From assembly GCA_015680685.1 (NCBI GenBank), contig MNCI01025128.1, positions 228,833-292,832 on the forward strand: a DNA stretch of 64,000 nt, written 5' to 3'. Position numbers and translations under genes: made by a program. The notes beneath the pieces are model-generated. The model made no database searches. It was not told the DNA's origin and was given only the letters and a program-made list of their open reading frames with translations. The DNA is from Gnetum montanum. Lineage: Eukaryota > Streptophyta > Gnetopsida > Gnetales > Gnetaceae. Below, piece after piece: positions 31,831-41,439 of the stretch (position 1 is the stretch's first letter; each line of letters begins with the position of its first letter).

Positions 31831-33480
31831 TTGGAAATTCCTGAGAAATTTAGACAAGAGCCTCTAGATTTGAAACCATTGCCCATCGGTTTGGAATATA
31901 TGACCCTTGAAAATGGAAAACCGGTGATCATCAACACAAGACTTGCTCCCAAGCAAAAAGAAAGTCTGCTGAAAGTAATAAAAAAGTGGTCAAAAGCCTT
32001 TACCTGGTTATACCTTGAGTTAATCAGAATAGATCCTAGGATATGCTAGCATAGGATTTACATGGACCCCTCCATGAAACCTCGACAACAACTAGAAAGG
32101 CGATTGAATCCAAAATTGAAGCAAATAGTAAAGGAAGAAATAGAACAGCTTCTTAAGGCTAGGTTCATATATCTCATTGCTGATAGTGAATGGGTTAGCC
32201 CTTTGGTGATCATGCCTAAAAAGGGAGGCAAATGGAGGGTGTGTATAGATTTTAGGCTACTGAACATGGCAACATTTAAGGATCACTTTCCATTGCCATT
32301 CGTTGACCAAGTCTTAGACATAATAGTAGGGCATCGCTATTATAGTTTTCTGGATGGCTATAGTGGATACAACCAAATACGGATAGTCCCAGAAGATGAA
32401 GGCAAGACAACGTTCACCAGTCCTTGGGGAATGTTTGCATATAAACAAATGCCATTTGGCTTGTGCAATGCTCCTGCCACATTTCAATGCCTAGTTCTAA
32501 GCATATTCCAACAGCAAATAGGAAATAGAGTGGAAGTCTTTATGGACGACTTTTCCACTTATGGAACAAGCTTTGATCAAGCCTTGGACCGATTGGAGCA
32601 AGTACTGAAAAGGTGCATAGAAACTAACTTAAGGCTCAATTGGTAGAAAAGCCATTTTATGGTCCAAGAAGGCATAGTACTTGGATGTAAGATTTCATGT
32701 TCAGGAATAAAGGTAGACCCAGAAAAAGTTAGGGTCATCCAAGGAATCACCCGACAACCAGAAATTGTCAAAGACATTCGATCATTCCTTGGACACACTG
32801 GCTACTATAGGAGATTTATTGAGAACTTCTCCAAGATTGCCAAACCATTGGTAGAACTAAAGAAGAAGGATGCATCATTCGAGTGGACTAGGGAATGTGA
32901 ACGAGCATTCCAAACTCTGAAATAAAGGATTGTTGAAACTCCCATTCTACAAGCCCCTAACTGGTCCAGACCATTCCATATAATGACTGACACATCCAAT
33001 TATGCCTTAGGAGCCGTACTTACATAGTTAGACGACCAAAAACATCCCTATTACATCCATTGTGCAAGTAAGAGTATTGCCAGTGCACAACTCAACTACA
33101 AAACTATAGAAAAATAATTAATGGCTGTAGTGTTTGCACTGGACAAGTTTAGGCACTATGTGTTAGGATACAATGTGTACATTCATACGGATCATAGTGG
33201 AATCAGGTTCCTCATGAACAAGCCAATGGTTAGCCCTCGTATTATACGATGGTTGGTAATCCTATAGGAGTTTGATCTAACGATGATCGATCGAAAGGGC
33301 ACCGAGAACGTAGTTGCAGATTATCTATCTCAGTTGCACTGGGACAACAAGGAGGATGAATATGCCATATCTGATCACTTTCCTGATGAAGCCCTCTTTT
33401 CCGGTGTGGTGAATAACCAACCCATGGAAAAAAATTGGTATAGTAGAATTCTCACCTATCTCCTTTCCCAACAAACACCA
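31831..33480 (+). pseudogene. Element D reverse transcriptase and RNase H
   Basis: RT spans about 31831-32925. Motifs are RVCIDFRLLNMATF (near 32235), YYSFLDGYSGYN, KQMPFGLCNAPATF and an intact MDD at 32542-32550, then VDPEKVRVIQGITRQ and [12 protein letters not shown] in the thumb/connection. RNase H runs about 32935-33340, with TDTSNYALG, TIEK (followed by a stop where Glu is expected) and IHTDHSG. It ends with ENVVADYLSQL. The catalytic residues of RT are all present, so only stops disable it. ACA-TAG-TTA in RNase H is shared with A and C. Confidence 0.88.
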
Positions 33481-34815
33481 TAGGAACTGGACTTTAGGAA
33501 GAAACAACAGTTTCTTCACAGAGCCAAGCACTTCATGGAGATCAATGGACAACTTTACAAAGTTTGTCCTGATGGCTTGGTTCGATGGTGTGTGCCCGAT
33601 GTGGATCAACTACGAGTTCTCCAAGACGCTCATGAGGGTCTTTGTGGGGGTCACTATGCTGGGAGATGAATGGCCATTAAGATCCTTCTTGCAGGATATT
33701 ACTGGCCAACATTATTTCGGGACGCCCATCGATTTGTCCAATCCTATGAGCACTGTCAACATGATGGGGGAATGACTGCTCAAATGGAGGGTCCGCAACA
33801 ATGGATTCAACCTTTAGAACCCTTTGATATTTGGGGAATAGACTTTATGGGGCCCATTACACCAATGTCTAATGGAAAAGCTTACATCATTGTTACTGTG
33901 GACTATCTAACAAAATGGGCTGAAGTAGCTGTTGTTATAGATTGTACATCATCTATAGCTGCTGTTACAGATTATACATCATCTACAGCTACACAATTTG
34001 TGCAACAACAAGTCGTAAATAGGTTTGGTGTGCCACGTGCACTTATCTCTGATAATGGAACGCACTTCACGGGTGCAACCTTTCGAAAATTGATGGAACA
34101 CTTAGGGGTTGAACATAAATTGACTACACCTTATCATCCCCAAGCCAATGGCCAAGCTGAGGTTACGAACTAGGAGATTACTAAAATATTAACAAGGACA
34201 ATTAGCAAATATAGGCAAGATTGGAGCACTAAATTGAATGATGCTCTTTGGGCATACCGCTCCACTTGGAAACTCCCTACAGGCTACTCTCCCTATGAAT
34301 TAGTATATGGAAAACTTCCAAAACTTCCAATTTAGACCAAGCTCCATATAATATCCATGACGTGTGACCTCCACCTTGACCTTGATCTAGCACAAAAACA
34401 AAGGTTAGCAACTCTAAACATGTTAGATGAAAATCGATTGGTTGCCCTGTCATCAAACGAGTTGCACAAGGCACATAACAAGCAACGTCATGACTTAAAA
34501 ATTTGAAAGGTTAAGTAAAAACTAGAAGATAAGGTCCTTTATTGGAACCCCACGCATGTACCACAATGCAAAAAATTTCAGACATTGTGGGAAGGGCCTT
34601 ACATTATTCATACAACCTTTCCCTCAGGAGCCATGACAATATACAAGCCTGAAAGCCCTGATAAGAGACTATTGGTCAATGTGCAACAAACCAAACCCTT
34701 CCATGAACTTAGAATAGCTAGTGCACATAATACCTTTGAGAGAGGATGACCTCGCTCATTATTTCGGATCTCCTCCTTCCAACTCAGTCATGGGGGAGAT
34801 GGCCACCTCTGCTGA
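33481..34815 (+). pseudogene. Element D integrase with an internal tandem duplication
   Basis: The N-terminal zinc region includes HEGLCGGHYAG. The catalytic residues are Asp at 33841-33843 (GIDFMGP), Asp at 34051-34053 (ISDNGTH) and Glu at 34159-34161 (QAEVTN). The last two are in DD35E spacing. The first two are 70 codons apart instead of 60, because 33928-33957 is repeated in tandem at 33958-33987. The C-terminal domain has LYWNPTHVP and WEGPY and ends SHGGDGHLC, stop at 34813-34815. Codons for SHGG coincide with a polypurine-like motif. Several stops but no frameshift. Confidence 0.88.
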
Positions 34816-36003
34816 TCAATCAAGGCCCTCAGTTCCTTTTTAAGTTTTTGTTTTACACATTTTTGTTTTAAAAATTTCTTTAACTTTTCTTATTTTTGTT
34901 TTGCAACATCGTTCATAATTTTTCTTTTGTTTGTTTGTGAGTGTGTGTGTTATCCATTTTGTTAAGTTTGTCACCCAATAAGTGCTCCTAATGATGGTAT
35001 GAAATGTATTCTATTGGTTGCTAATGTTTGGTTTTTACCTTTCAGTTATAATGTTGATACTAAGGTATGGTTCTTTTGATATAACAGGCAATGAGTCCAC
35101 ATCATCCTTGCATCCATAAATTTCTATGGTCTCTCTTGGCTTGGAACTATACAGTCCCTTTCTTCAAAATAATAAGAACTATCAATGAATCGGTGACTGG
35201 GCATTTCTCAAACTAAGGAAGGACTCAAGGATTGAAAAGGGTGTGACTTCAAGGGGACTTGATGCATTTGTATTGGTCATTCTCTTGGGTGCTTGGATGT
35301 TTTCTTCTTGAGTTTTTCTTACCATTTCGACATTACCCCATTATCGGGAAGCTAAGCCAATAAAAATAAAACTAATAAGTCTTTGCATGGTGTGGTTCTC
35401 ACGCAAAAAAATAAAAATAAAAATAGTGGGAATTCAAAGCACACCCCTTAGACGAAATAATCATTTGGGCTACAAGCATTGGTTATGGGACTAAACAAAC
35501 ATGTTCTCTCTAACCAAGGCCCTTCCTCGCTTCCTACCTTCTCCTTTCTTGTTTCGTTGGAATGGTGGTGACTCTTTGACAGAGGCATTATTGTTATCTA
35601 GGGTGGATGGATTAGCCAAATGTATTAATGCGAAGTCACTGGATGTGGATTGTTTGAGGCTGGATTTGGAATGAGAACTACCAAGTCCCATTAATCATTA
35701 ACACACAAGGGGCTATACACCACCTTGTTCTTGAGACTCCATTACATTCTCTTCTTTCCATCGTTCTTCCTCCATTGTTCACCTCATTGTCGGCTATATC
35801 AGTAGTCTATATTTTGGTGAACGCATTGTTTTCTTTTTGGTAAAATCTTGTGGTTAAGACTTTAACTCTTACTTCCAAATGACATTTCCAAAGCCCACGG
35901 ACTCTTTAAATGTGGGAATGTCAGGGCATTAAGGGCATGAGCCTGCTTTGGGGAGGACCCACTGGCATTCCTATTTGGTGCATCAGTTAATTTCTTTCCC
36001 TTA

Positions 36004-36098
36004 GACATTTTTGCAATCAATTTCTATTTTGTTCATTTCCATCTCTGACANGACATTTTCGCAATCAATTTCTATTTTGTTCATTTCCATCTCTGACA
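36004..36098. repeat. 47-bp near-identical tandem repeat around an N
   Basis: 36004-36050 and 36052-36098 differ at one base and are separated by one N. A, C and E have only one copy. This is best read as overlapping contig ends that were not merged. Confidence 0.85.
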
Positions 36099-36301
36099 TC
36101 TATTTCATCGGTGTTACAGTTGCCTCTTTTTCCCCATCTTTCCTATTCCTTATCTTTTTCCATTCTCTCACTACCAGAGGTTCACTCTTAGTCATGGGGG
36201 TCTTGGCCCAATTTTTTCAATTTTCTCCTAACCCCTACACCTTGGGTAGTCACCAGTTTTACATCTCCAAAATCCGCATAAGCTATATCACAACTCAGCC
36301 A

Positions 36302-36664
36302 ATGGACCTTACACCGAAGTAAGGTATCAATTGCATTGTGTTTCATTTACCCTTGCTAATATAAGATGGTGTTGTGTGTGTAGATGGCAATCATACACTA
36401 ACGAATTGGATTTGGAGGGAACACTTGGAGTGGATCGGTGCTGAAGCAGTTATGCGAGGAACAAGATTGATGGCGCGTTTACGGATGGACAACAAAAGGT
36501 GCAATCTTGGTGTTGGCAGTAGCAGACTTCTTTTCTCTCTCTCTCAGTTGCCAAATAAGGCTAGATGTCAAATGTGTATAGTGTTCACTCTTGTTGTCAT
36601 GAACGCTAATTTTGTCATGTATTGTAATGATGATCCGTTCACATGTCACCCCATTCACCATTAG
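36302..36664 (+). pseudogene. Candidate small accessory ORF in the 3' region of D
   Basis: Same ATG as in A (5069) and E (1600). The frame reads MDLTPK, then a stop where A has CAA for Gln. It continues with GINCIVFHL, a second stop, then VDGNHT, NWIWREHLEWIGAE, MRGTRLMARLRMDN and NLGVGSS, to 36664. Nonsense changes match C-to-T or G-to-A decay. The resemblance to E and A is at least as strong at the protein as at the DNA level by eye, but this was not measured. Function is unknown. Confidence 0.25.
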
Positions 36665-36733
36665 TATCATTCAAGTCAGTAATCCCATACCTTCCCAATA
36701 TTTCTTAAGGAACTCGAGGATGAGTTTTTATTC

Positions 36734-36746
36734 AGTCATGGGGGTA
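36734..36746 (+). other. Polypurine tract of element D
   Basis: AGTCATGGGGGTA immediately precedes the 3' LTR start TGATGAACTG, the expected place for plus-strand priming. Confidence 0.75.
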
Positions 36747-37543
36747 TGATGAACTGCAATATCACATCCGCGATATCGCGTCTGCCCCCGTGATATCGCG
36801 GCCTGCCATTACATCTATAAATAAGAAGCGGCCTTCCCTTGTTTCGACATCTAGATCTAGACCCTTAGCCAAACTATAGCAAGTTTACCATTCCAGAGTT
36901 AGAATAATTTCCATGTGCCTGCAGTAGGAGTCTCAAAGTGAACGGATCTTTATTCAAGAAAATTGTATCTGAGCACACATTTGTGTACGGCAATAAAGAC
37001 GAACTTTTTGATAAACCTTGTAGCATATGGACTAAGCTAAATAGGATTTAATTATTGTTAAATGTTTAAATGCTTTCTTAGATAATTAATCTCTCTCAAC
37101 CCTCAACTCTTCTAGTTAAGTGCATTCAGTACGACCGCTTCAAGCACGTGTGTAATGCTTGGTAACCCAGTAACGAGTAGCGTTTGGTAATCCTAGTAGC
37201 ATTGCACTGGTTCAGGGTGTGTACGGTAAGTGGGAATGGATATTGGTGCTAGGACGATTAGAACTTAGTTAGTGAATAGTTAGCAAAAGTTAGTCATTTA
37301 GTTCTCTTCACAGTTCCCTATTAGCATAGGTGTTAAAAAGATAAAAGACATAAAAATCACATACCTTAAGCTTACTTAACCATACAATCATGACAATACA
37401 AGTAAGTTTGGGAAGACAGCGATCGATTAACCTTAAGTGTTCCATTGGGGCGCGTAAGAACTTAGTCCTTGGAGTTCGACCGGATCGCTCATGAAACACT
37501 CATATTCATATGGTTGAGTGTAGGGGTACCTCGCCACTCATCA
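36747..37543 (+). repeat. 3' LTR of element D (797 bp)
   Basis: It begins TGATGAACTGCA and ends CGCCACTCATCA. It is closest to 27566-28393. Unusually it is followed by a primer site and leader, as a 5' LTR would be, so it may serve as the shared LTR of two elements in tandem. Confidence 0.92.
36756..36823 (+). promoter_or_regulatory. U3 palindrome array and TATA box, D 3' LTR
   Basis: Three units at 36756-36802 (one perfect GCGATATCGC at 36770-36779) and TATAAATA at 36816-36823. Confidence 0.6.
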
Positions 37544-37594
37544 TTAGCGCCGTTGCCGGGGACTTAGTTGTTTGTGTGCTACGTAGAACATAGG
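37544..37594 (+). other. Second primer-binding site and leader stub right of D
   Basis: TTAGCGCCGTTGCCGGGGAC, then T, and about 30 further bases match the leader of D (28394-28444) and A. It is the best match to tRNA-Asp in the window (one mismatch in 18). Homology stops near 37594. It shows that an internal region of a second family member once followed this LTR. Confidence 0.8.
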
Positions 37595-38240
37595 GGTAAA
37601 TACTAATGTTAACATTTTAATTGACAAAATTAAATCTTGTTCATAATCTTTTGGTTAATGTGGAAAATAGAGTAGTAGCAACGTCATAATCACAGTCTTC
37701 GTTTATCATGAGACCCTGTCATTGCCTATTCATTAGCACTGCTACCCTTGCCATGCACTTACCGTCGCCATTCCCTACTGTTGCCACGCTCTCCATTATC
37801 GCTACCTGTCATTGGTGCTACTGTGCTCGCCATCGTTACGTCCTGCTGCTAACATGGACGTGTTGCGGTTGTTGCTTTGGCTTGCTCTGACCCACTTACT
37901 GTTGCCTATCGTTGTTTTCCGTTGCATGCACTGCTGGAAACCCTCACTACTTACAATAGTCAAACCCTTGCTATAACTACAACAATCAAACCCTTACCAT
38001 CACTGCTTCCCTGTCATGGTAGTACTGGGTGCATTGACAGTAAACGAGAGTGAAGAAGTGCAAAGGTAAGCACACGAGATCATCCTTATAGATGGGGCAA
38101 ACCTGGATGCTGAAGCTATACTTCACCAGAATCATCACCAATGCTTTCAGTGCTGTCGCTGCCACTGTGAGTGCTGCTGTTACCGCTGCAAGTGTTGCCA
38201 TTGTTGCCACCAATGTCACCAGATGCCTTGTTGTCCTAGT
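37595..38240. other. Unassigned GC-richer tract with degenerate trinucleotide texture
   Basis: About 650 bp with recurring GTTGCC, GCTACC, GCCATC and their complements. Both strands stay open for 60-77 codons (37708-37890 plus, 37986-38219 minus), but composition alone explains that. No similarity to element B gag, which would be expected here if D were a simple insertion. No promoter, RNA gene or known domain is seen. Confidence 0.4.
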
Positions 38241-38530
38241 TCTATAGTTTAATGTTTATATTTTTTATATAATGTTTTATTATGATGTTTAAATAATTAT
38301 ATATTATGTTTATATATAATACAATTATAATTTCGTTAATATAATGTTCATTATATATATATATATAATGTCTTTATATAATTTATACATGTATATATAA
38401 TTATATAATGTTGAGATAATGTTTATATTATACAATTATATATCATGTTTATATAATATATATAACTATATATAATTATAATCATATTAATATAATATAT
38501 AATGTTTTTATATTGTATTAACTAAACTAA
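38241..38530. repeat. AT-rich low-complexity tract
   Basis: About 290 bp dominated by TATATA, TAATAT and ATAATGTTTATAT phrases, with a (TA)n run near 38354-38368. Many short inverted repeats could form hairpins. No gene. Confidence 0.85.
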
Positions 38531-38745
38531 AATAAGATAAACTAAAATAAATATTAATCAAATAAAATCAATTGAAATGAAGGAATTTTAATAAAGATGA
38601 TTGTTTAAAATTGAACCAATTTATGATTTAACAAGATCCCTCATTATTTTCCATTTTTTACTACCTTCTTTCACTGTACGAGTCATTTCTAGTGGTCGCA
38701 TTTTGGAAAACACCACTTTCAAGGAAGATGTTTGCTATTTTTAAA

Positions 38746-38939
38746 AGATGTCTCCTCGATGGGTGAGATGTCTCCTTTGCTTCAAGACGTCTTTCTTGAG
38801 ACATCTCCTCTATTGGGAAGATGTCTTCACTCTAGTTGAGACATCTCTTATAAGACCAAGACATCTCCTCTAAGACCAAGACATCTCTTATCAACTCAAG
38901 CCATCTATTGTGATAATTCAACTCCCAGGTAAGACATCT
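38746..38939 (-). promoter_or_regulatory. Probable U3 of G with decayed AGACGTCT palindrome array
   Basis: One intact AGACGTCT palindrome (38785-38792) and eight copies of its two CpG-decay products, AGATGTCT (38746, 38766, 38819) and AGACATCT (38799, 38839, 38859, 38879, 38932), within 200 bp. The position downstream of G integrase on the minus strand suits a 3' LTR. The core ACGT is a common plant bZIP site. LTR limits are not determined. Confidence 0.45.
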
Positions 38940-39199
38940 CCAAAAAGCTTGAAACCTACAAAACATACACATAGAAAAGAATAAGGGGATCATAAGAGGT
39001 ATTCCTACACAACCTCTTCCACCCTTCAAAAAGTGAACTCATGTGAATAAGGGAGTAAGGGTTGAAGTGATCCCCCACTCATGGAGTTTGGTCTCATGAA
39101 TCCATACAACATCATTCATAGACTAATCCTCCTAATGAAACAAATATTCATGTCTCTTGATTCCCTTAGTGCTAGAAGCTTTCATTCGCTTAAGTATGA

Positions 39200-40440
39200 T
39201 TACCTTCTTCTTCATTAAAGGCTTGGACTAATCAATAACCCCCTTCCACTCATCGATGCTACCCTGTATGGTCTCCTTATCAATTGGTCCATGATATTAC
39301 ATAAGATTTGAAACATTAAGCATAAAATACATACCAACATCATTTGGTAAATCAATCTTCAAAACATTATCATTAATCTTGGTTTCAATTTTGAAAGATC
39401 TCATCTTCTTGGCTTTTGACTTGGAGAAGTTAACACCTCTTAATCACTTCTTCTTCACATGCATCCAAGCCAAGTCACCAACAACAAAATTTGACTTCCA
39501 TTTACCCACATTTCTTTTTAGGACTCTCTCTTCCATCTTCTTCTTAATATTTTCTTTAACTTGTGCATGGAGATCCCTCATCTCTTGCACAAAATTAGCA
39601 CTAAGTTAACCTTTACAATCAAAGTTTCCACCATCTTTGGACAAAATCCATAGTTCAGCTCAAATGGGCTTTTCCAACAGCAACATAAAAAGCATTATTG
39701 TATGAAAACTCAACATGACACAACAAGTTTTTCCACTTGTTTGGTTGTCCATCACATAAACGTCTTAATATGTTCAGCAAGGATTTATTCACCACCTCAA
39801 TTTGACCATCAAATTATGGATGATATGCATTAGAAAAATTTAATGTTGTCCTTAAAATTGTTCAAAGGGACCTCCAAAGGTGACTTGTGAATTTGGAGTT
39901 TCTATCACTAACAATATTCAAAGGAATTCAATGTAACTTGACAACATGATAGAAATATAAATTTACAACATGGGAAGTATCACTCAACTTCTTGCATAGA
40001 GTAAAGTATGCCATCTTTCAGAACCTATCAACAACAACAAAAATTACATTGTTTCCACATTTGTTTTTTGGAATATGACTCATAAAATCTATAGGCATAC
40101 TTTTCCATGAATCCTTAGGAATTGGCAAAGACATATAATGTCCATCCACTCCTTTACCTCATTTGAATTTCTAACTAGTTAAATACTCCTTCATAAATTT
40201 GAAAACTTTAGCTACCATACTAGGTCAAAAATAGTGCCTACCCACAAGTTCTAATGTTTTATCCCTTCCCATATGACTTGCCATACCACTACAATGATTT
40301 TTAAACAAAATATTTTTTCTAAAATCACAATTAGGAATACATAACTTTCCATTCTTAAATAAAAGTTCATCTTGAGTATGATAGTCCCTCCACTGGTCTA
40401 TTCTACTTAACAATGGCTCTTTAAGGCTCCTCTAAACCTA
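39200..40440 (-). pseudogene. Element G integrase
   Basis: The clearest part is 40225-40413 (minus): LFKNGKLCIPN, then a zinc-finger histidine pair (NHCSGMASHMGRDKT) and LVGRHYF. Beyond it the frame is broken but shows an IDFMSHIPK-type first Asp block near 40070-40100, a VSDRNSKFTSHLW block (second Asp) and a YHPxxDGQIEVVN block (Glu) near 39790-39830. A chromodomain is not legible. It is strongly decayed. Confidence 0.65.
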
Positions 40441-40452
40441 CCCAAAATAAGC

Positions 40453-41430
40453 ATCATGCTCATACAAAGAAACAAAATCACCCATATCTTCCACACGAGG
40501 TACACTAAAATTCACTACAAGCATCCTAGATAAAGCATCAATTACCACATTAGCTTTTTCACATGTGTGCTTCAACACAAAATTGAACTCTTGCAACTGT
40601 GCAATTCACTTCATGTGCTTTACACTCAACTTATTTTGAGAGTTTAGAACTTATAGTGCTTTGTGATCCATCATCAAAGTGAACTCCTTGGGCAACAAGT
40701 AATGCCTTCAATGCTCGATTTCTTGAAGAATATCTTACAATACCTTTTCATATATGCTCTATTTTTTCCTTGAATCATTCAACTTTTCTAAAAAGAAATC
40801 AATAAGCCTACCTTCTTGTGAAAGTACCCCACCAATGGCAAGTCTACTTGCATCCACCTCCACTTGAAAAAGCTTATGAAAATCTAGAATTACATGCATT
40901 GGTTCATTGCTAATTTTTGCTTTCAATAAGTCAAATATCCCTTGGGTTTCATTATCCTACCTAAAATCTTTATTTTTCTTCAACAAAGGAAGCATAGGCC
41001 ACAAAATACCATTAAATTTTTTTTCTGAACCATCTATAAAAACTTGCTAAACCAAGAAATGATCTTACCTCCTCAACATTTTTAGGATTTAGCCAATTCC
41101 CAATAACCTTTACCTTAGTTGCTTCCATCCAAATTTGTTTTTTAAAAACCACATGTCCCAAATACGTAATTTCCCTCTTGAAGAAATGACTTTTCTTCAC
41201 ATTAATCACCAATTATGCCTCTTTCAACTTAACACACACCATCCTTAAGTGATCCAAGTGCTCTTCCTCATTGGAGCTATATACCAAAATATCATTAAAA
41301 AGGACAATACAACACTTACCAATAAAGTTCTTTAGTACATCATGCATCAACCTCATGAATGTAGCTTGTGCATTCTTGAGCCCAAATGGCATCACCAACC
41401 ACTCAAACAATCCATCTAGTGTCTTGAAAG
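40453..41430 (-). pseudogene. Element G RT/RNase H, copy 1 of a tandem duplication
   Basis: RT (41213-41410 and 41012-41212, minus) has EWLVMPFGLKNAQATF, FNDILVYSSNEEEHLDHL (the YDD box reads FND) and the KSHFFKREITYLGHVV thumb region. RNase H follows with QVEVDASRLAIGGVLSQEG near 40830. The block is repeated at 41440-42414 in the same orientation. The RT fingers are missing in this copy. Confidence 0.75.
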
Positions 41431-41439
41431 GGTTCTAAT

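Larger units (their letters stand above)
34816..36746 (+). other. Conserved 3' region of element D
   Basis: About 1.9 kb, T-rich at the start, collinear with A, C and E. It contains AGTCATGGGGG at 36190-36200 and, as the polypurine tract, at 36734-36744; the pol end holds another at 34786-34796. The stretch 36004-36098 is distorted by a 47-bp duplication around a single N (36051), probably an assembly join. A frame beginning at 36302 is described separately. No other gene is seen. Confidence 0.6.
27566..37543 (+). mobile_element. Element D: LTR retrotransposon, full length, single uninterrupted frame with many stops
   Basis: The 5' LTR is 27566-28393, the primer site 28394-28414, gag-pol 28540-34815, the 3' region 34816-36746 and the 3' LTR 36747-37543. 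The left flank is gag of element B, with GTCAT next to the LTR. The right flank is not GTCAT but another primer site and leader (37544-37594). LTRs differ by about 5 percent by eye and are closer to each other than to A, C or E. Orientation is opposite to B. Confidence 0.92.

Noticed and set aside
36011-36322. 103-codon open frame crossing the N at 36051
   Set aside because: It exists only because of the 47-bp duplication around the N, which looks like an assembly join; A, C and E have no equivalent.
37708-38219. Open frames of 60 and 77 codons on opposite strands
   Set aside because: Overlapping openness is explained by composition (GCC/GTT-rich), with no domain or start context.
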